Counted from the stretch's first letter, positions 25,727 through 38,881 are shown. The stretch: 49,116 nt of DNA from Candidatus Omnitrophota bacterium (GCA_029571225.1 JAKPTF010000042.1:1-49116), one strand, 5' to 3'. The notes: a model not told the origin generated them from the sequence alone. Numbers and translations: made by a program.

Positions 25727-26347
25727 TTATTTCTTAGCCTTTTTTTTCTTTGCCTTGCGTATGATGCAGTAGGAATTGTTATGTCCGGGTACCGCCCCCT
25801 TTAGCACGAGCAGATTGTTGGCCGCATCAACCCTGACTACCATGAGGTTCTGAGTCGTGACGCGGTCATTTCCCATATGGCCCGGAAGATGATGGCCTTT
25901 CCATACGCGTCCCGGCGTTGTCGTCGACCCGATAGATCCTATCCTGCGGTGCGACGTATGTCCGTGAGTTGCGGGTCCGCCTCCCCAGTGCCAGCGCTTC
26001 ATGCCGCCCTGAAAACCCTTCCCCTTCGATATGCCCGTTACATCGACGTAATCGCCGCAGGCGAATATGTCCGCTTTGACCTCATCCCCGACCTTCGCCT
26101 GCGTTGCGGCATCCGTGTCAACCTCGCGCACAAAGGCCCTGGGCCGGATGCCCAGCTTTTTGAAATATCCGGCCTGGGGTTTGCTCAGGGATTTTTCCTT
26201 GATATCGCCGAAACCCAGCTGTAAAGCTTTTGTCCGCACCGCCAGGACCGGGCAAGGGCCTGCCTCGATGACGGTAACGCTCACCTTGTCGCCAGCTTTA
26301 TCAAAAAGCTGCGTCATTCCTATCTTCTTTCCTAGTATTGCAATCAT
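25727..26347 (-). CDS. rplC: 50S ribosomal protein L3
   Basis: An early assembly protein near the peptidyl transferase centre. The 206 residues start with the family's GKKIGMTQLFD and hold KGFQGGMKRWHWGGGPATHG and GRVWKGHHLPGHMG. It has a lysine-rich end (KKKKAKK). It is preceded by the largest gap inside the ribosomal protein genes, 92 bases with a hairpin. Confidence 0.97.
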   Translation of the reverse strand: MIAILGKKIGMTQLFDKAGDKVSVTVIEAGPCPVLAVRTKALQLGFGDIKEKSLSKPQAGYFKKLGIRPRAFVREVDTDAATQAKVGDEVKADIFACGDYVDVTGISKGKGFQGGMKRWHWGGGPATHGHTSHRRIGSIGSTTTPGRVWKGHHLPGHMGNDRVTTQNLMVVRVDAANNLLVLKGAVPGHNNSYCIIRKAKKKKAKK

Positions 26348-26376
26348 AGACCTTGTGTATGCGGATGCTGAAAACC

Positions 26377-26417
26377 GGCCCTGTCAAGTCCTGCCCAGAA
26401 CAGCCGCAGGACCGGCC
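26377..26417 (-). promoter_or_regulatory. hairpin in the rpsJ-rplC spacer
   Basis: GTCCTGC (26388-26394) pairs with GCAGGAC (26406-26412) around an 11-base loop, and GGCC (26377-26380) can pair with GGCC (26414-26417) outside an internal loop. ACCGGCC also occurs twice as a direct repeat. On the minus strand a TTTT follows, so it may be a weak attenuator or a processing site. Confidence 0.35.
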
Positions 26418-26439
26418 TCATGCAGCAGCAGTAACCCTT

Positions 26440-26742
26440 TTATTTTATTTCGACATCCACACCGGCAGGCAGATTCAGCTTTCTTAACGCATCGATGGTC
26501 TTGGAAGTCGGCTCAAGCACTTCTATGAGGCGTTTATGCGTACTGAGCTCAAACTGCTCCCGCGACTTTTTATCGATGAACGATGCACGGTTGACGGTGT
26601 AGATCTCTTTTTTTGTCGGCAACGGCAAAGGCCCGGCAATCCTGGCGCCGGTGCGCTTCGCAGCTTCAACGATCTCACCCGCTGCCTGGTCGAGGAGCCG
26701 ATGATCATATGCCTTAAGTTTTATTCTGAACTTCTGTGTCAT
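26440..26742 (-). CDS. rpsJ: 30S ribosomal protein S10
   Basis: A head protein that doubles as NusE in transcription antitermination. The 100 residues include [15 protein letters not shown]-like [17 protein letters not shown] (5-21), [16 protein letters not shown] and the C-terminal [10 protein letters not shown]. It heads the S10 cluster but follows tuf after only 19 bases. NusG is encoded upstream in the same array. Confidence 0.97.
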   Translation of the reverse strand: MTQKFRIKLKAYDHRLLDQAAGEIVEAAKRTGARIAGPLPLPTKKEIYTVNRASFIDKKSREQFELSTHKRLIEVLEPTSKTIDALRKLNLPAGVDVEIK

Positions 26743-26761
26743 GTGTATTCCTGTTCACTTT

Positions 26762-27964
26762 CTACGCTATGACCTCGGTGACGACACCTGCGCCGACCGT
26801 ATGGCCTCCTTCGCGGATCGCAAAGCGTGATTCTTTCTCCATGGCGATCGGGATAATCAACTCGACCTCGAGGTTGATATTATCGCCCGGCATAACCATT
26901 TCGACTCCCTGGGGCAGAGTTACGGCACCCGTGACGTCGGTCGTGCGGAAATAGAACTGCGGCCGGTACCCCTTGAAGAACGGGGTGTGGCGACCGCCTT
27001 CCTCTTTCGTCAGGATGTAAATCTGCGCCTTGAACTTCGTGTGAGGCGTGATCGATTTGGGAGCCGCGATAACCATACCGCGCTCGATGTCATCCTTGTC
27101 GATGCCGCGCAGAAGAAGTCCGACGTTGTCTCCCGCCTGGCCTTCATCAAGGAGCTTTCTGAACATTTCGATTCCGGTGACAACCGATTTTTGCGGTTCG
27201 GGGCGCAGGCCGATAATCTCGACTTCGTCGTTCACGCGGACCTTGCCGCGCTCGATCCTGCCGGTTCCGACAGTGCCGCGGCCTTCGATGGAGAACACGT
27301 CCTCGACTGCCATAAGGAACGGCTTGTCGGTTTCGCGCTGCGGCATGGGGATGAACTCGTCGCAAGCCTTGATAAGCTCAATGATCGGTTTTGCGTCTTC
27401 TGAATTGGGATCGGTCGCAGCCAGGGCCTTTGACGCAGAGCCCTTGATGATCGGGGTCTTATCGCCCGGGAAACCGTATTTCGTCAGCAGATCGCGGACT
27501 TCCATTTCAACCAGGTCGATCAGTTCCTTGTCGGACACCAGATCCACTTTGTTGAGGAACACGACCATTGAAGGAACGTTTACCTGGCGCGCCAGAAGAA
27601 TATGCTCGCGGGTCTGCGGCATGGGTCCGTCCACCGCCGAAACGACTAGGATGGCGCCGTCCATCTGCGCAGCCCCCGTGATCATGTTCTTGATGAAATC
27701 GGCATGGCCCGGGCAGTCTATATGGGCATAGTGCCTGCCTTCAGACTCATATTCCACGTGCGATACGGAGATGGTGACAATCTTGGATGCATCGCGTACC
27801 GTGCCGCCTTTTGCGATATCGGAATAGCTCTTCGCGGTCGCCCGTCCCATCTTTGAAAGGACACTGAGGATCGCCGCGGTAAGGGTCGTCTTGCCGTGGT
27901 CGATATGCCCGATGGTCCCGATGTTAACGTGCGGTTTTGAACGTACAAATTTTTCCTTAGCCAT
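26762..27964 (-). CDS. tuf: elongation factor Tu, PVC-type switch I
   Basis: Delivers aminoacyl-tRNA to the ribosome. The 400 residues have P-loop GHIDHGKT (19-26), DCPGH (83-87) and NKVD (138-141). Switch I differs from the usual RGITI: it reads [13 protein letters not shown] then [12 protein letters not shown] (61-72), keeping the magnesium-binding Thr64 but changing the preceding Arg-Gly to Lys-Ile-Val. From memory, planctomycete EF-Tu proteins share this pattern, so I read it as a lineage mark rather than a defect. An AGGAGG-type site precedes the ATG. It follows fusA by 20 bases. Confidence 0.97.
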   Translation of the reverse strand: MAKEKFVRSKPHVNIGTIGHIDHGKTTLTAAILSVLSKMGRATAKSYSDIAKGGTVRDASKIVTISVSHVEYESEGRHYAHIDCPGHADFIKNMITGAAQMDGAILVVSAVDGPMPQTREHILLARQVNVPSMVVFLNKVDLVSDKELIDLVEMEVRDLLTKYGFPGDKTPIIKGSASKALAATDPNSEDAKPIIELIKACDEFIPMPQRETDKPFLMAVEDVFSIEGRGTVGTGRIERGKVRVNDEVEIIGLRPEPQKSVVTGIEMFRKLLDEGQAGDNVGLLLRGIDKDDIERGMVIAAPKSITPHTKFKAQIYILTKEEGGRHTPFFKGYRPQFYFRTTDVTGAVTLPQGVEMVMPGDNINLEVELIIPIAMEKESRFAIREGGHTVGAGVVTEVIA

Positions 27965-27984
27965 GTGATCCTCCTCCTTTTATG

Positions 27985-30078
27985 TTAGGTTCTGCGAGCC
28001 GTCTGATGCGTTGACCCTGCTATGATCTTTTCAGCTATATGTGAAGGCACCTCGGCATAGAACGAGGGCTCCATTGTATAGGACGCGCGCCCCTGGGTGC
28101 AGGAACGCAGCACAGTAGCGTAATTGAATATCTCCGCCAGCGGCACGTCAGCTCTGATCGCGCGTACGTTCGCCCGCGGATTGATCGATACAATCTTGGC
28201 GCGCCTGCTCGAAAGGTCTCCGATGACCGCACCCATGAATTCCTCGGGCGTCGTGATCTCGATGTCCATGATAGGTTCAAGAAGCTTTGAGTGGCCCTTG
28301 CGCATTCCGTCTGACAGAGCCATTCCCGCCGCCATCTTAAACGCCATTTCTGACGAATCGACTTCGTGGAATGAGCCGTCCACGAGCGTCACCTTGATAT
28401 CGGTGATCGGGTATCCAGCAAGTATGCCTGATTTCGCGGCATCAAATACGCCCTGTTTTACCGAAGGTATGAATTCCTGCGGTATCGCGCCGCCTTTGAT
28501 CTTGTTTTCAAACGTCACTCCCGTACCGGGGACTTCCTGCGGTTCGATCTCAAGCACGCAATGGCCGTACTGGCCCCTGCCGCCTGACTGCTGAACGAAC
28601 TTTCCCGAAACATTAACCTTTTTCGATATGGTCTCACGGTAGGCAACCTCCGGGTACCCCACCTGGACCTCAACGTTAAACTCTCGCTTGATGCGGTCTG
28701 CTATGACATCGAGGTGCAGCTGCCCCATGCCCGACATGACCGTCTGGCCGGTTTCATGATTGTACGTGACTCGGAACGACGGGTCTTCCTCGACCATTTT
28801 GTGCAGCGCCAGGCCAAGCTTTTCCTGGTCGTTCTTGACCTTAGGCTCGATGGCCTGCTGGATGACCGGCTCCGGAAACCGCATTGCCTCGATCAGGATA
28901 TGGGTGGACTCGTCGCATAATGAGTCTCCGGTCCGCGTTTCCTTCAAGCCGACTGCGGCGATTATATCACCGGTGTAGGCGCTGTCAATAATTTCCTGGC
29001 GGTTTGCATGCATGCGAAGCAGCTTTGTCACGCGCTCCCGTTCCCGTTTGGTGACGTTAAAAATATATTTACCCGGCGTCATGCACCCGGAATAGATGCG
29101 GCAATAATAAATCTTGCCTACAAAAGGGTCCGTGGCGACTTTGAAGCACAGGGCGACAAGCGGAGACTTATCATCAACCTTGATCTCCTCGAACTCGCCC
29201 GTGTCAGGATTTGTCCCTTTTACAGCGGGAACATCGAGAGGCGAAGGAAGATAATCCACCACCGCGTCGAGAAGCCGCTGGATTCCCTTATTCTTGAACG
29301 CGCTGCCGCACAGGACCGGTGTGAATTTGCACGTCACGACGCTGCGGCGTATGCCCTCCTTGATCTCTTTGGCCGTTATCTCCTTGCCGCCGAGGAACTT
29401 TTCCATGATGGGATCGTCAACCTCAGCGAGACGCTCGATCAGCTCGGTTCGCGCCCTGGCGACCGCGTCCTTCATATCGGCCGGGACATCTACAAGCTCT
29501 AAGTCCTTGCCGAGGTCGTCTTTATATAGCGTCATTTTTTCTTCGATGACGTCGATAATGCCTTTGAAGTTCTCCGCCTCGCCGTAAGGCAGCTGGATCG
29601 CAGCGGCATTGGCGCCGAGCCGTTCGTGCATCTGCTTGATTGCTTCGGGGAAATTGGCTCCTGTCCTGTCCATCTTGTTGACGAACGCCAGGCGCGGAAC
29701 CTCATAGCGGTCGGCCTGCCTCCAGACCGTCTCGGACTGGGGCTCGACCCCGCCGACCCCGCAGAAAACGACAACCGCGCCGTCCAGAACCTTCAGCGAA
29801 CGCTCCACCTCAACCGTGAAATCCACGTGCCCCGGAGTATCAATCAGGTTAATCGTGTGATCCTTCCACATGCAGGTTGTTGCAGCGGCTGTGATCGTGA
29901 TGCCGCGTTCCTGCTCCTGGACCATCCAGTCCATGGTCGCGGTGCCGTCATGGACTTCGCCCAGCTTGTAATTTTTGCCGGTATAATACAGGACGCGCTC
30001 CGATGTGGTTGTTTTCCCCGCGTCGATGTGCGCGATGATGCCGATATTTCTTAATTTATGAAGGTCGTGTTTACGCAT
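27985..30078 (-). CDS. fusA: elongation factor G
   Basis: The GTPase that drives ribosomal translocation. The 697 residues hold the G domain with AHIDAGKT (16-23), [12 protein letters not shown] switch I, DTPGHVDF and NKMD, then domains II-V; the domain IV tip region is around [12 protein letters not shown]. Unlike EF-Tu, its switch I is canonical. It follows rpsG by 12 bases and precedes tuf. Confidence 0.98.
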   Translation of the reverse strand: MRKHDLHKLRNIGIIAHIDAGKTTTSERVLYYTGKNYKLGEVHDGTATMDWMVQEQERGITITAAATTCMWKDHTINLIDTPGHVDFTVEVERSLKVLDGAVVVFCGVGGVEPQSETVWRQADRYEVPRLAFVNKMDRTGANFPEAIKQMHERLGANAAAIQLPYGEAENFKGIIDVIEEKMTLYKDDLGKDLELVDVPADMKDAVARARTELIERLAEVDDPIMEKFLGGKEITAKEIKEGIRRSVVTCKFTPVLCGSAFKNKGIQRLLDAVVDYLPSPLDVPAVKGTNPDTGEFEEIKVDDKSPLVALCFKVATDPFVGKIYYCRIYSGCMTPGKYIFNVTKRERERVTKLLRMHANRQEIIDSAYTGDIIAAVGLKETRTGDSLCDESTHILIEAMRFPEPVIQQAIEPKVKNDQEKLGLALHKMVEEDPSFRVTYNHETGQTVMSGMGQLHLDVIADRIKREFNVEVQVGYPEVAYRETISKKVNVSGKFVQQSGGRGQYGHCVLEIEPQEVPGTGVTFENKIKGGAIPQEFIPSVKQGVFDAAKSGILAGYPITDIKVTLVDGSFHEVDSSEMAFKMAAGMALSDGMRKGHSKLLEPIMDIEITTPEEFMGAVIGDLSSRRAKIVSINPRANVRAIRADVPLAEIFNYATVLRSCTQGRASYTMEPSFYAEVPSHIAEKIIAGSTHQTARRT

Positions 30079-30090
30079 GTTACCTTTATA

Positions 30091-30561
30091 TTACCAGCGA
30101 AAATGGGCAAATGCCTTGTTCGATTCGGCCATCTTATGTGTATCATCCCGTTTCTTAATCGCCGAACCCTCTGCTTTGTACGCCGCGATGATCTCATCAG
30201 CCAGCTTATCTACCATCGGTTTGCCCTTGCGGCCTGCGGCAAAATCCCTGATCCAGCGCAGCGCAATCGAGACCCCGCGCTCCTGTTTGACCTCAACCGG
30301 CACCTGATACGTCGCGCCGCCGACCCTGCGCGGCTTTACCTCAACGCGCGGACGAACGTTGTCTATGGCCTTATGAAAAATTTTAAGAGCGTCCGGCTCG
30401 TTGAGAACGGTCTTTACCTTCTCAAAGGCGTCATAGACGATCTTCTCCGCAACCGCCTTCTTGCCCTCGAGCATTACCATATTGATGAATTTGCCTACGA
30501 CCTTGGAGTTAAACTTCGGGTCAGCGGCGGTATCCTTTTTAAATACGTGTCGTCTTCTCAT
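30091..30561 (-). CDS. rpsG: 30S ribosomal protein S7
   Basis: The head assembly initiator at the mRNA exit. The 156 residues start MRRRHVFKKD, include KFINMVMLEGKKAVAEKIVYDA and VRPRVEVKPRRVGGATYQVP, and end KAFAHFRW. It follows rpsL by 32 bases, the str-operon order. Confidence 0.97.
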   Translation of the reverse strand: MRRRHVFKKDTAADPKFNSKVVGKFINMVMLEGKKAVAEKIVYDAFEKVKTVLNEPDALKIFHKAIDNVRPRVEVKPRRVGGATYQVPVEVKQERGVSIALRWIRDFAAGRKGKPMVDKLADEIIAAYKAEGSAIKKRDDTHKMAESNKAFAHFRW

Positions 30562-30593
30562 AATTGTTTATGATCACTCTTTCACGGATATGT

Positions 30594-30989
<396 letters not shown>

Positions 30990-30993
30990 ACGG

Positions 30994-33900
30994 TTATTCC
31001 TTCGGTTGTTCAGCCGGGCTTTCCGACTTTTCCGCGCCGACCTTGACCACGTCGATCAGACGATGGCTATGGAACCCGGTCCCGGCTGGTATCAGATGCC
31101 CGACAATGACGTTTTCTTTTAATCCAAAAAGATCATCATGCTTGCCGGAAGCTGCCGCCTCGGTCAGAACCCTGGTTGTCTCCTGGAAGCTTGCGGCCGA
31201 CATAAAGCTTTCGGTCGTCAGCGACGCCTTGGTGATTCCCAGCAGAAGCGGGGTTGCCTGCGCGGGCTTGCCGCCTTTTTTCGCAACGCGTGCGTTCTCG
31301 CGCTGAAATATGATCTTGTCCACCTGTTGCATGGGCAGGAAATCCGTGTCTCCCGGCTCCTCGATGCGGACTTTTTTAAGCATCTGGCGTATGATAACCT
31401 CGATGTGCTTGTCGTTGATATGCACGCCCTGAAGTCGATAAACTTCCTGGACCTCGTTGACAAGGTATTCCTGAAGCACCTTGTCCCCGCAAACGCGCAA
31501 AATGTCCTGAAGGACCACGGGCCCGTCTGTCAGCTGCTGGCCGCTCGTCACGCGGTCGCCCTTATATACGTTTGGATGCTTGCCGTGCGGCACGATATAC
31601 TCGCGTGTCATGCCGGTAGGAGATTTGACGACGATCACTACCTGGCCATTTTTTTTCTGCCCGAATTCGACAAACCCGTCGATTTCGCTTATGATGGCCG
31701 GGTCTTTGGGCCTGCGTGCCTCGAACAATTCTGCCACGCGAGGCAGACCGCCTGTGATATCCCTGGTCTTAACCGTGACGCGGGGGATCTTGGCCAGATG
31801 GTCGCCGGCCTCAACGTATGCGCCGTCCTTGACCATGATATGCGCGCCGGTGGGCAAAGGATATATGCCGTTGATCTCGTCCTTTTCTCCCATTATAATA
31901 ATCTGCGGATGGTAATCTGCCTTATGGTCAACGATGACGACCTCGGTGAGCTTAGTCGTCGGATTGTATTCTTCGATAAATGTCTCTTTTTCTTTGAGGT
32001 CCTCGTATTTGACCTTACCGCTCACCTCTGTGAGTATAGGCGCGGTATACGGGTCCCAGCGCACAAACACGACGCCTTCGTTCACGTGATCTCCGTCCTG
32101 GAACGCCAGGAACGACCCCTGCGGGATGAGATACCGTTCGAGCTCCCGGCCGTCCGTGTCATTGATGGATATGGCGCCGTTGCGGTTGAGGACAACATGC
32201 TCTTTCTTTTTGGGAACAGTGCGCATTAAATGGTATTTAATGGTGCCTTCGTTCTTGGATTTGATGAACGACTGCTCGATCGTACGAGACGCCGTGCCGC
32301 CGATGTGGAACGTCCGCAGGGTCAGCTGAGTGCCGGGTTCGCCGATGGACTGCGCGGCGATAACGCCGACTGCCTCGCCCTCTTCGGCGAGCCTGCCGGT
32401 TGCCAGGTTCCTCCCGTAGCATTTAACGCACACGCCGCGCTCCGCCTCGCAGGTGAGGACGGAACGAATTCGGATCTTTTCGATCCCGAGGCGTTCGATC
32501 TGCTCAGCCTTCTCTTCCGTGATCTCCTGACCGGCTTCAACTACTGTCTGGTCAGTGATGATGTCCACGATGTTGTCAAGCGCAACGCGTCCGATTACGC
32601 GTTCTGCAAGAGTTACGACGACCTCGTTGCCCTCGGTTATGGCCTCGACCGTTATGCCGTTCAGGGTGCCGCAGTCCTGTTCGGTGACAATGATTTCCTG
32701 CGCGACATCTATAAGGCGCCGGGTCAGGTATCCTGCGTCCGCCGTTTTCAACGCCGTATCCGCCAGCCCCTTGCGCGCGCCGTGCGCGGAGATGAAGTAC
32801 TCAAGCACGGTCAGCCCTTCCTTGAAATTTGCAGTAATCGGGTTCTCGATGATCTCGCCTGACGGCTTGGCCATTAGGCCGCGCATGCCTGAAAGCTGGC
32901 GCACCTGGAGCTTTGACCCCCTGGCGCCCGAATCCGCCATGATAAAGATCGGGTTGAACGGATGCATCTCCTTAAAAAGCATGTCCGAAATCCTATCGGT
33001 CACCCGGGTCCACACGTCAATAACCTTGTTCGACCGCTCTCTGTCGGTGATGGCGCCGTTGCGGTACTGCTCTTCTACGTGCGCGACTTCTGCCCGCGCC
33101 TCCTTGATTACCTCGGGCTTGGCCTTGGGAATTACAAGGTCGTCAATGCCTATGGAAATCCCTCCGAGAGTCGCCATCTCAAAACCGAGGCGTTTAAGAT
33201 CGTCGAGCAGCTGGATGGTCCTCGCATGGCCGAATCGTTTGTGGGTATTGGCAACGATTACACCGACGTTTCCCTTGTTGAGCTCGCGGTTAACGAACCC
33301 GAATTTCTCGGGCAGCACCTCATTGAAAAGCACGCGGCCCGGCGTAGTCGTGATGATCTGGCGGCCCTGGGCATAGGTCTTTTCGTCAAGGTCGAAGATA
33401 TCCTCGACGCGCAACTTGATCCGAGCGTGCAGGTCTACCTCTTTATCGTTATACGCCACTATGACCTCGTCGGCGTTAGAGAATATTTTGTTTTCGCCTT
33501 TGACTCCGGGCTTCTCCTTGGAAAGGTAGGAAAGGCCCAGAACAATGTCCTGGGTGGAGGTGACGATCGGCTTGCCCTGCGCCGGCGAAAAGATGTTGTT
33601 GATCGAAAGCATGAGTATCCGGCATTCCATCTGCGCCTCAAGCGAAAGGGGCACGTGCACCGCCATCTGGTCGCCGTCGAAATCAGCGTTGAAACCCGCG
33701 CAGACAAGCGGGTGGACCTTGAGAGCCTTGCCTTCGGTAAGCACCGGCTGGAACGCCTGTATGCTCAACCTGTGCAGCGTCGGAGCGCGGTTCAGCAGCA
33801 CCGGATGGTCCTTGATGACCTCGTCGAGTATGTCCCAGACCTCGATCTTGCCGTGGCCGACCATGCGCCGCGCGCCCTTAATCGTATGGACAAAACCCTT

Positions 33901-35031
33901 TTCCTTCAGCTTCTTTATGATGAACGGCTCAAAGAGCTCCAGCGCCATCTGCTTGGGAAGGCCGCATTCGTGAAGCTTCAGCTCGGGGCCAACGACGATG
34001 ACCGAACGGCCGGAGTAATCGACTCGTTTGCCCAGAAGGTTCTGCCTGAACCGGCCCTGTTTTCCCTTGAGCATGTCCGCCAGGGATTTAAGGGGCCTGT
34101 TGTTAGCGCCTACCACTGCCCTGCCGTGCCTGCCGTTGTCCAATAGCGCATCGACAGCTTCCTGAAGCATGCGCTTTTCGTTGCGCACAATTATTTCGGG
34201 CGCGTTCAACTCCATTAATTTCTTGAGCCTGTTGTTCCTGTTGATAACGCGGCGGTACAGATCGTTAAGGTCGGATGTGGCGAAACGCCCTCCGTCAAGC
34301 GGAACGAGCGGGCGAAGGTCAGGCGGGATAACCGGAAGCACTTCAAGGATCATCCATTCCGGCTTGTTGTCGGATTTGCGGAAATCCTCTACCGCCTTGA
34401 GCGTTTTCAATATCTTGCGGTTTCCCAGATTGTCCCTTGATTTTTCAAGTTCCTTGTGCAGTTTCTTGCACAAGGCATCCAGATCGAGTTCTTTTAGGAG
34501 CTCACCGATCGCCTCGGCGCCCATCTTTGCCTTGAACTTGGCGCCGTATTTGTTCATGGCCTCCTGGTATTTTTCTTCATTGAGCAGGTCGCGCTTCTTG
34601 AGAGGCGTCGGGCCAGGGTCAAGGACCACGTATTCCTCATAATAGATTACGCGCTCGAGGTCGCGCAGGGACATGTCCAGAAGCGCGGATAACCTGCTGG
34701 GGACGACCTTGAAGAACCAGATGTGGGTAACCGGCGCTGCAAGCTCGATATGCCCCATGCGTTCGCGCCTGACAGCGGAACGGTCTATGGTAACGCCGCA
34801 GCGGTCGCAGGTAATCCCTTTGAACTTTATTCCTTTATATTTCCCGCAGTTACATTCCCAGTCCCGCACGGGCCCGAAGATGCGCTCGCAGAAAAGGCCG
34901 TCTTTTTCAGGCTTGAGGGTCCGGTAATTGATGGTCTCGGCGCGCTTCACCTCGCCCTTAGACCATCCGTGGATCGTCTGCGGAGATGCCAACCTGATGG
35001 ATATATTGTCGAACTCGATAGTATCTGCCAT
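30994..35031 (-). CDS. rpoC: RNA polymerase beta' subunit
   Basis: The catalytic large subunit of RNA polymerase, 1345 residues. The N-terminal zinc site uses Cys60, Cys62, Cys75 and Cys78. The catalytic magnesium motif NADFDGDQM is at about residue 448, and the second zinc site is around [13 protein letters not shown] near residue 870. It ends with an acidic tail rich in Glu, Ser and Pro. It shares one base with rpoB (TAATG junction), typical of translational coupling. Confidence 0.99.
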   Translation of the reverse strand: MADTIEFDNISIRLASPQTIHGWSKGEVKRAETINYRTLKPEKDGLFCERIFGPVRDWECNCGKYKGIKFKGITCDRCGVTIDRSAVRRERMGHIELAAPVTHIWFFKVVPSRLSALLDMSLRDLERVIYYEEYVVLDPGPTPLKKRDLLNEEKYQEAMNKYGAKFKAKMGAEAIGELLKELDLDALCKKLHKELEKSRDNLGNRKILKTLKAVEDFRKSDNKPEWMILEVLPVIPPDLRPLVPLDGGRFATSDLNDLYRRVINRNNRLKKLMELNAPEIIVRNEKRMLQEAVDALLDNGRHGRAVVGANNRPLKSLADMLKGKQGRFRQNLLGKRVDYSGRSVIVVGPELKLHECGLPKQMALELFEPFIIKKLKEKGFVHTIKGARRMVGHGKIEVWDILDEVIKDHPVLLNRAPTLHRLSIQAFQPVLTEGKALKVHPLVCAGFNADFDGDQMAVHVPLSLEAQMECRILMLSINNIFSPAQGKPIVTSTQDIVLGLSYLSKEKPGVKGENKIFSNADEVIVAYNDKEVDLHARIKLRVEDIFDLDEKTYAQGRQIITTTPGRVLFNEVLPEKFGFVNRELNKGNVGVIVANTHKRFGHARTIQLLDDLKRLGFEMATLGGISIGIDDLVIPKAKPEVIKEARAEVAHVEEQYRNGAITDRERSNKVIDVWTRVTDRISDMLFKEMHPFNPIFIMADSGARGSKLQVRQLSGMRGLMAKPSGEIIENPITANFKEGLTVLEYFISAHGARKGLADTALKTADAGYLTRRLIDVAQEIIVTEQDCGTLNGITVEAITEGNEVVVTLAERVIGRVALDNIVDIITDQTVVEAGQEITEEKAEQIERLGIEKIRIRSVLTCEAERGVCVKCYGRNLATGRLAEEGEAVGVIAAQSIGEPGTQLTLRTFHIGGTASRTIEQSFIKSKNEGTIKYHLMRTVPKKKEHVVLNRNGAISINDTDGRELERYLIPQGSFLAFQDGDHVNEGVVFVRWDPYTAPILTEVSGKVKYEDLKEKETFIEEYNPTTKLTEVVIVDHKADYHPQIIIMGEKDEINGIYPLPTGAHIMVKDGAYVEAGDHLAKIPRVTVKTRDITGGLPRVAELFEARRPKDPAIISEIDGFVEFGQKKNGQVVIVVKSPTGMTREYIVPHGKHPNVYKGDRVTSGQQLTDGPVVLQDILRVCGDKVLQEYLVNEVQEVYRLQGVHINDKHIEVIIRQMLKKVRIEEPGDTDFLPMQQVDKIIFQRENARVAKKGGKPAQATPLLLGITKASLTTESFMSAASFQETTRVLTEAAASGKHDDLFGLKENVIVGHLIPAGTGFHSHRLIDVVKVGAEKSESPAEQPKE

Positions 35032-38000
35032 TATGCCGCCTTCTCCATACGGATATCAAGCCCCAATCCCTGCAGTTCCTTGACGAGGACGTTGAAGGAT
35101 TCGGGTATGCCGTGAGTTAATCTCTGTTCGCCTTTGACAATAGCTTCATAAATGCGCGTCCTGCCCGCTACGTCGTCGCTCTTGACGGTTAGCATTTCCT
35201 GCAGGGTGAATGCCGCTCCGTACGCCTCAAGCGCCCATACCTCCATCTCCCCGAGGCGCTGGCCGCCGAACTGCGCCTTGCCTCCGAGCGGCTGCTGGGT
35301 GACAAGAGAATATGGGCCGATCGAACGCGCGTGTATCTTTTCATCCGCGAGGTGGATCAGCTTCATCATGTATATGATGCCGACCGTAACTTCCTGGTCG
35401 AACTGCTCGCCGGTATGGCCGTCATGTAGACGCACCTTGCCGTTCTCCGGCAGTCCGGCCTGTTTAAGCAGCTGTTTGATCTCGGGTTCGGTCGCTCCGT
35501 CGAATACGGGGGTCATAATATGCAGATTAAGCGCCTTTGCCGCCCATCCTAAATGGGTTTCGAGGATCTGGCCGATGTTCATACGGGACGGAACGCCGAG
35601 TGGATTGAGCACGATCTCAACGGGTGTGCCGTCAGGCATGTACGGCATGTCCTCTTCGGGCAGGATCCGCGCCACAACCCCCTTGTTCCCGTGGCGGCCG
35701 GACAGCTTATCCCCTACCGACAGCTTGCGCTTGGTGGCAATATAAACCACGACCCGTTTGAGAACGCCCGGCGGAAGTTCATCCCCGCGCTTTACCTTTT
35801 CTATTTCCTGCGCCTCTTCATTGAGAAGCTCCTGTATCTGATCGTCAAACGATGCGGAAAGGATCTTCGCCTCTTCGTTGTTCTCAAGGTTCATGCGCTC
35901 AATCTTCGATTTATCGACCCCGAGAAGATCGCTTAAGCGGTTAATCTTTTCTACCCTGATAAATTCAATCTCCTGGGCGTAATACGCCTTGAGCTCTTTT
36001 ATCTTTGCGATTTCCTTGGTTTTCTCTTCCTTGGATTTCCTGCCGCGTTCCTTCCGCTGGAAAAGATGCACGTCAACAACGAATCCCTCGACCCCCGGAG
36101 GCACGCGCAACGACGTATCGCGCACATCAGAGGCCTTTTCGCCGAAGATCGCGCGCAGAAGCCGCTCTTCAGGAGACAGTTCCGATTCGGTCTTTGGAGT
36201 CACCTTGCCGACCAGGATATCGCCAGCCGCAACCTCGGCGCCGATACGCACGATGCCCGTCGCATCGAGGTTCCGGAGGGTTTCTTCGCTCACGTTGGGT
36301 ATGTCACGGGTGATCTCTTCGTTGCCCAGACGCGTTTCGATGGATTCAATTTCGAATTCCTTGATATGTATTGAGGTAAAAACGTCCTCGCGCACCACCT
36401 TTTCGCTGATTAGGATCGCGTCCTCAAAATTAAACCCGCGCCACGGCATGAACGCGACGAACAGGTTTTTTCCCAGGGCCAGCTCGCCATGGCTGGTTGA
36501 CATGCCGTCAGCGATGACCTGCCCCTTTTCGACATGCTCTCCGAGCTTGACGATTGGACGCTGGTTCAAGCACGTATCGGCGTTGGTCCTGAGGAATTTC
36601 TTTAACTGATATGTGCGCTTGCCGATGGTGATAGAACCGCCGTCCACCGCATTGACCCTGCCAGCCTCCAGGGCCTTGACGACCGCGCCGGTGTCATAAG
36701 CTACCTTTGCCTCCATGCCGGTGCCCACGATCGGCGCCTCGGTAATCATGAGCGGGACGCCCTGGCGCTGCATGTTGGAACCCATGAGCGCGCGGTTTGC
36801 GTCATCATGCTCTAGAAACGGTATCAATGAAGCCGCGACGGAAACAAGCTGGCGCGGAGAAACGTCCATATAATCTACCTGTTTGGGAGGGACTTTTGGA
36901 AAATCGTCCTTGAAACGGCAGCTGACCTCTTTTTCCGTAAAGGTTCCGTCCGTATCTATCGGCATGTTCGCCTGCGCGATCATCTTCTCCTCGTCGACAT
37001 CAGCGGTAAGATAATCTATCCTGCGGGTGACCTTGCCGTTATCGACCTTGCGGTACGGGGTTTCAATGAACCCGAGCTGATTGACCCTCGCGTAGGTAGA
37101 CAGAGACGCAATAAGGCCGATGTTCGGCCCTTCGGGCGTCTCTATAGGGCATATCCTTCCGTAATGCGACGGATGTATATCGCGCACCTCAAATCCCGCG
37201 CGCTCGCGCGACAACCCGCCGGGACCTACGGCGCTCAAACGCCGCTTGTGGGTCATCTCTGCCAGTGGATTGACCTGGTCCATGAACTGCGAAAGCTGCG
37301 ACCGCGCGAAAAAGTCGTGTATCTGCGTGGAAAAAAGCTTTGAATTGATGAGCGAGTGGATATTCAGGTTCGCCATGTCCCCTATGACGGAGAGGCGTTC
37401 CCGTATGGACCGTTCGACGCGGCTGATGCCGATGCGCACCTGGTTCTGTACGAGTTCGCCGACCGTCTTGATGCGGCGGTTGCCCAGGTGGTCGATGTCG
37501 TCTATCTTACCGACGCCTTCCTTGAGCCGGATCAGATATTCAATGACCTTGATGACGGTATCGCTGTCGAGGACGCGTTTATCAGTGGAAACGTCCATTC
37601 CGAGCTTGCGGTTCAGGATGAACCTGCCCGAACGCTCGAGGTCGTATCTGGCCGGATCGAAAAATAGTCTGAAAAAGAGCGTTTCCGCCGCTTCCTTGGA
37701 GACCGGTTCGGTCGGGCGCATCTTGCGGTAAAAATCTATATACGCCTCTTCCTTGCTCTTGGTATTGTCTTTTTTGAGCGTATTGCGAATCTCCGGATAA
37801 TCCTTGGAGAAGGCCGAGATGATATTGTTATCGGACGAGAACCCCATGATGCGCAGTATCTGGGTCGCAGGGAAATTCTTGCGGCGGTCCACATATGCAA
37901 TTATCGTCTCGGTCAGGTCGTATTTGAACTCAAGCCACGCCCCTCGGTAAGGGATGATTCTTCCGTAAAATATCTTCTTGCCTGTCGGGTGGTTTTCTTC

Positions 38001-38459
38001 TTCGAACGACACGCCCGGTGAGCGGTGCAGCTGCGAGACCACGACGCGCTCGTCGCCGTTGATGATGAAGGAACCGGTCTCGGTCATGAGGGGTATCTCG
38101 CCGAAATACGCATCCTGTTCCTTGGTCTCGTGAGGAGTGGTCAAACGGAACCGGACCTTGAGCGGAGACGCGTATGACACGGAACGCTCCTTGGATTCAG
38201 CGATGTCATACTTGGGCTTCCCGAGCGTATAGCTGATATACTCGAGCCTGACAGACCTGTCGTTTGATTCGATCGGAAAGATCTCCGTAAAGACTTCCTC
38301 AAGACCCTGGTTCAGACGCTTGTCAGCAGGGGTATCCATCTGCAGGAATTCGCGGTACGATTCCGTCTGAATATCCAGCAGGTTCGGGAAATCATATACG
38401 TCCTTGATCTTCGCGAAGTTCTTTCTTTTAAGCATGATATTCTTGCCTTTGTCGTTCAC
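35031..38459 (-). CDS. rpoB: RNA polymerase beta subunit
   Basis: The 1142-residue beta subunit, shorter than in E. coli because it lacks large lineage inserts. The rifampicin pocket around residues 385-440 reads [15 protein letters not shown], then [13 protein letters not shown], with the wild-type residues at the usual resistance positions. The catalytic-side GRHGNKGVV and the C-terminal switch region [20 protein letters not shown] are present. The longest frame starts at a GTG (38459) with AAGGAT upstream; an ATG eight codons later (38435) is the alternative. It is 18 bases from rplL, with no room for the attenuator found there in E. coli. Confidence 0.98.
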   Translation of the reverse strand: MNDKGKNIMLKRKNFAKIKDVYDFPNLLDIQTESYREFLQMDTPADKRLNQGLEEVFTEIFPIESNDRSVRLEYISYTLGKPKYDIAESKERSVSYASPLKVRFRLTTPHETKEQDAYFGEIPLMTETGSFIINGDERVVVSQLHRSPGVSFEEENHPTGKKIFYGRIIPYRGAWLEFKYDLTETIIAYVDRRKNFPATQILRIMGFSSDNNIISAFSKDYPEIRNTLKKDNTKSKEEAYIDFYRKMRPTEPVSKEAAETLFFRLFFDPARYDLERSGRFILNRKLGMDVSTDKRVLDSDTVIKVIEYLIRLKEGVGKIDDIDHLGNRRIKTVGELVQNQVRIGISRVERSIRERLSVIGDMANLNIHSLINSKLFSTQIHDFFARSQLSQFMDQVNPLAEMTHKRRLSAVGPGGLSRERAGFEVRDIHPSHYGRICPIETPEGPNIGLIASLSTYARVNQLGFIETPYRKVDNGKVTRRIDYLTADVDEEKMIAQANMPIDTDGTFTEKEVSCRFKDDFPKVPPKQVDYMDVSPRQLVSVAASLIPFLEHDDANRALMGSNMQRQGVPLMITEAPIVGTGMEAKVAYDTGAVVKALEAGRVNAVDGGSITIGKRTYQLKKFLRTNADTCLNQRPIVKLGEHVEKGQVIADGMSTSHGELALGKNLFVAFMPWRGFNFEDAILISEKVVREDVFTSIHIKEFEIESIETRLGNEEITRDIPNVSEETLRNLDATGIVRIGAEVAAGDILVGKVTPKTESELSPEERLLRAIFGEKASDVRDTSLRVPPGVEGFVVDVHLFQRKERGRKSKEEKTKEIAKIKELKAYYAQEIEFIRVEKINRLSDLLGVDKSKIERMNLENNEEAKILSASFDDQIQELLNEEAQEIEKVKRGDELPPGVLKRVVVYIATKRKLSVGDKLSGRHGNKGVVARILPEEDMPYMPDGTPVEIVLNPLGVPSRMNIGQILETHLGWAAKALNLHIMTPVFDGATEPEIKQLLKQAGLPENGKVRLHDGHTGEQFDQEVTVGIIYMMKLIHLADEKIHARSIGPYSLVTQQPLGGKAQFGGQRLGEMEVWALEAYGAAFTLQEMLTVKSDDVAGRTRIYEAIVKGEQRLTHGIPESFNVLVKELQGLGLDIRMEKAA

Positions 38460-38477
38460 GATCCTTCAGGGGTCGTG

Positions 38478-38861
38478 TTATTTCAGCTCGACTGTCGCGC
38501 CCGCGGCTGTAAGTTTCTTCTTGATTTCTTCTGCCTCTTCTTTGGTTGCGCCTTCCTTGATGGGTTTCGGAGCGCCGTCAACCAGGTCCTTGGCCTCCTT
38601 CAGGCCGAGGTTCGTGATCGTGCGCACTTCCTTTATAACGGCGATCTTGTTAGCGCCCGCTGAGGCTAGGACCACGGTAAAGGTCGATTTTTCTTCTGCC
38701 GCCGGTGCAGCGCCTGCTGCCGCGCCCCCTGCCGGTGCCGCAGCCATCATGGGCATATTAGCGCTCACGCCGAATTTCTCTTCAAGGGCCTTGACGAGAT
38801 CCGCAAGCTCCATGACGGTCATGCCTTCGATACTCTTGATCATCTCTTCCAGGTTTGCCAT
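38478..38861 (-). CDS. rplL: 50S ribosomal protein L7/L12
   Basis: The stalk protein that recruits translation GTPases. I chose the ATG at 38861 (127 residues) over a GTG six bases earlier because GGAGGA then lies seven bases away, while the GTG would touch it. The order is the N-terminal dimer domain, a flexible Ala/Gly/Pro hinge with [13 protein letters not shown], and the C-terminal domain with the conserved factor-binding [19 protein letters not shown]. It is 20 bases after rplJ. Confidence 0.96.
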   Translation of the reverse strand: MANLEEMIKSIEGMTVMELADLVKALEEKFGVSANMPMMAAAPAGGAAAGAAPAAEEKSTFTVVLASAGANKIAVIKEVRTITNLGLKEAKDLVDGAPKPIKEGATKEEAEEIKKKLTAAGATVELK

Positions 38862-38881
38862 TTCCACTCCTCCTTCATTGA

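Noticed and set aside
26365-26387. TTGACA in the rpsJ-rplC spacer as a promoter for rplC
   Set aside because: No acceptable -10 box occurs 16-18 bases downstream.
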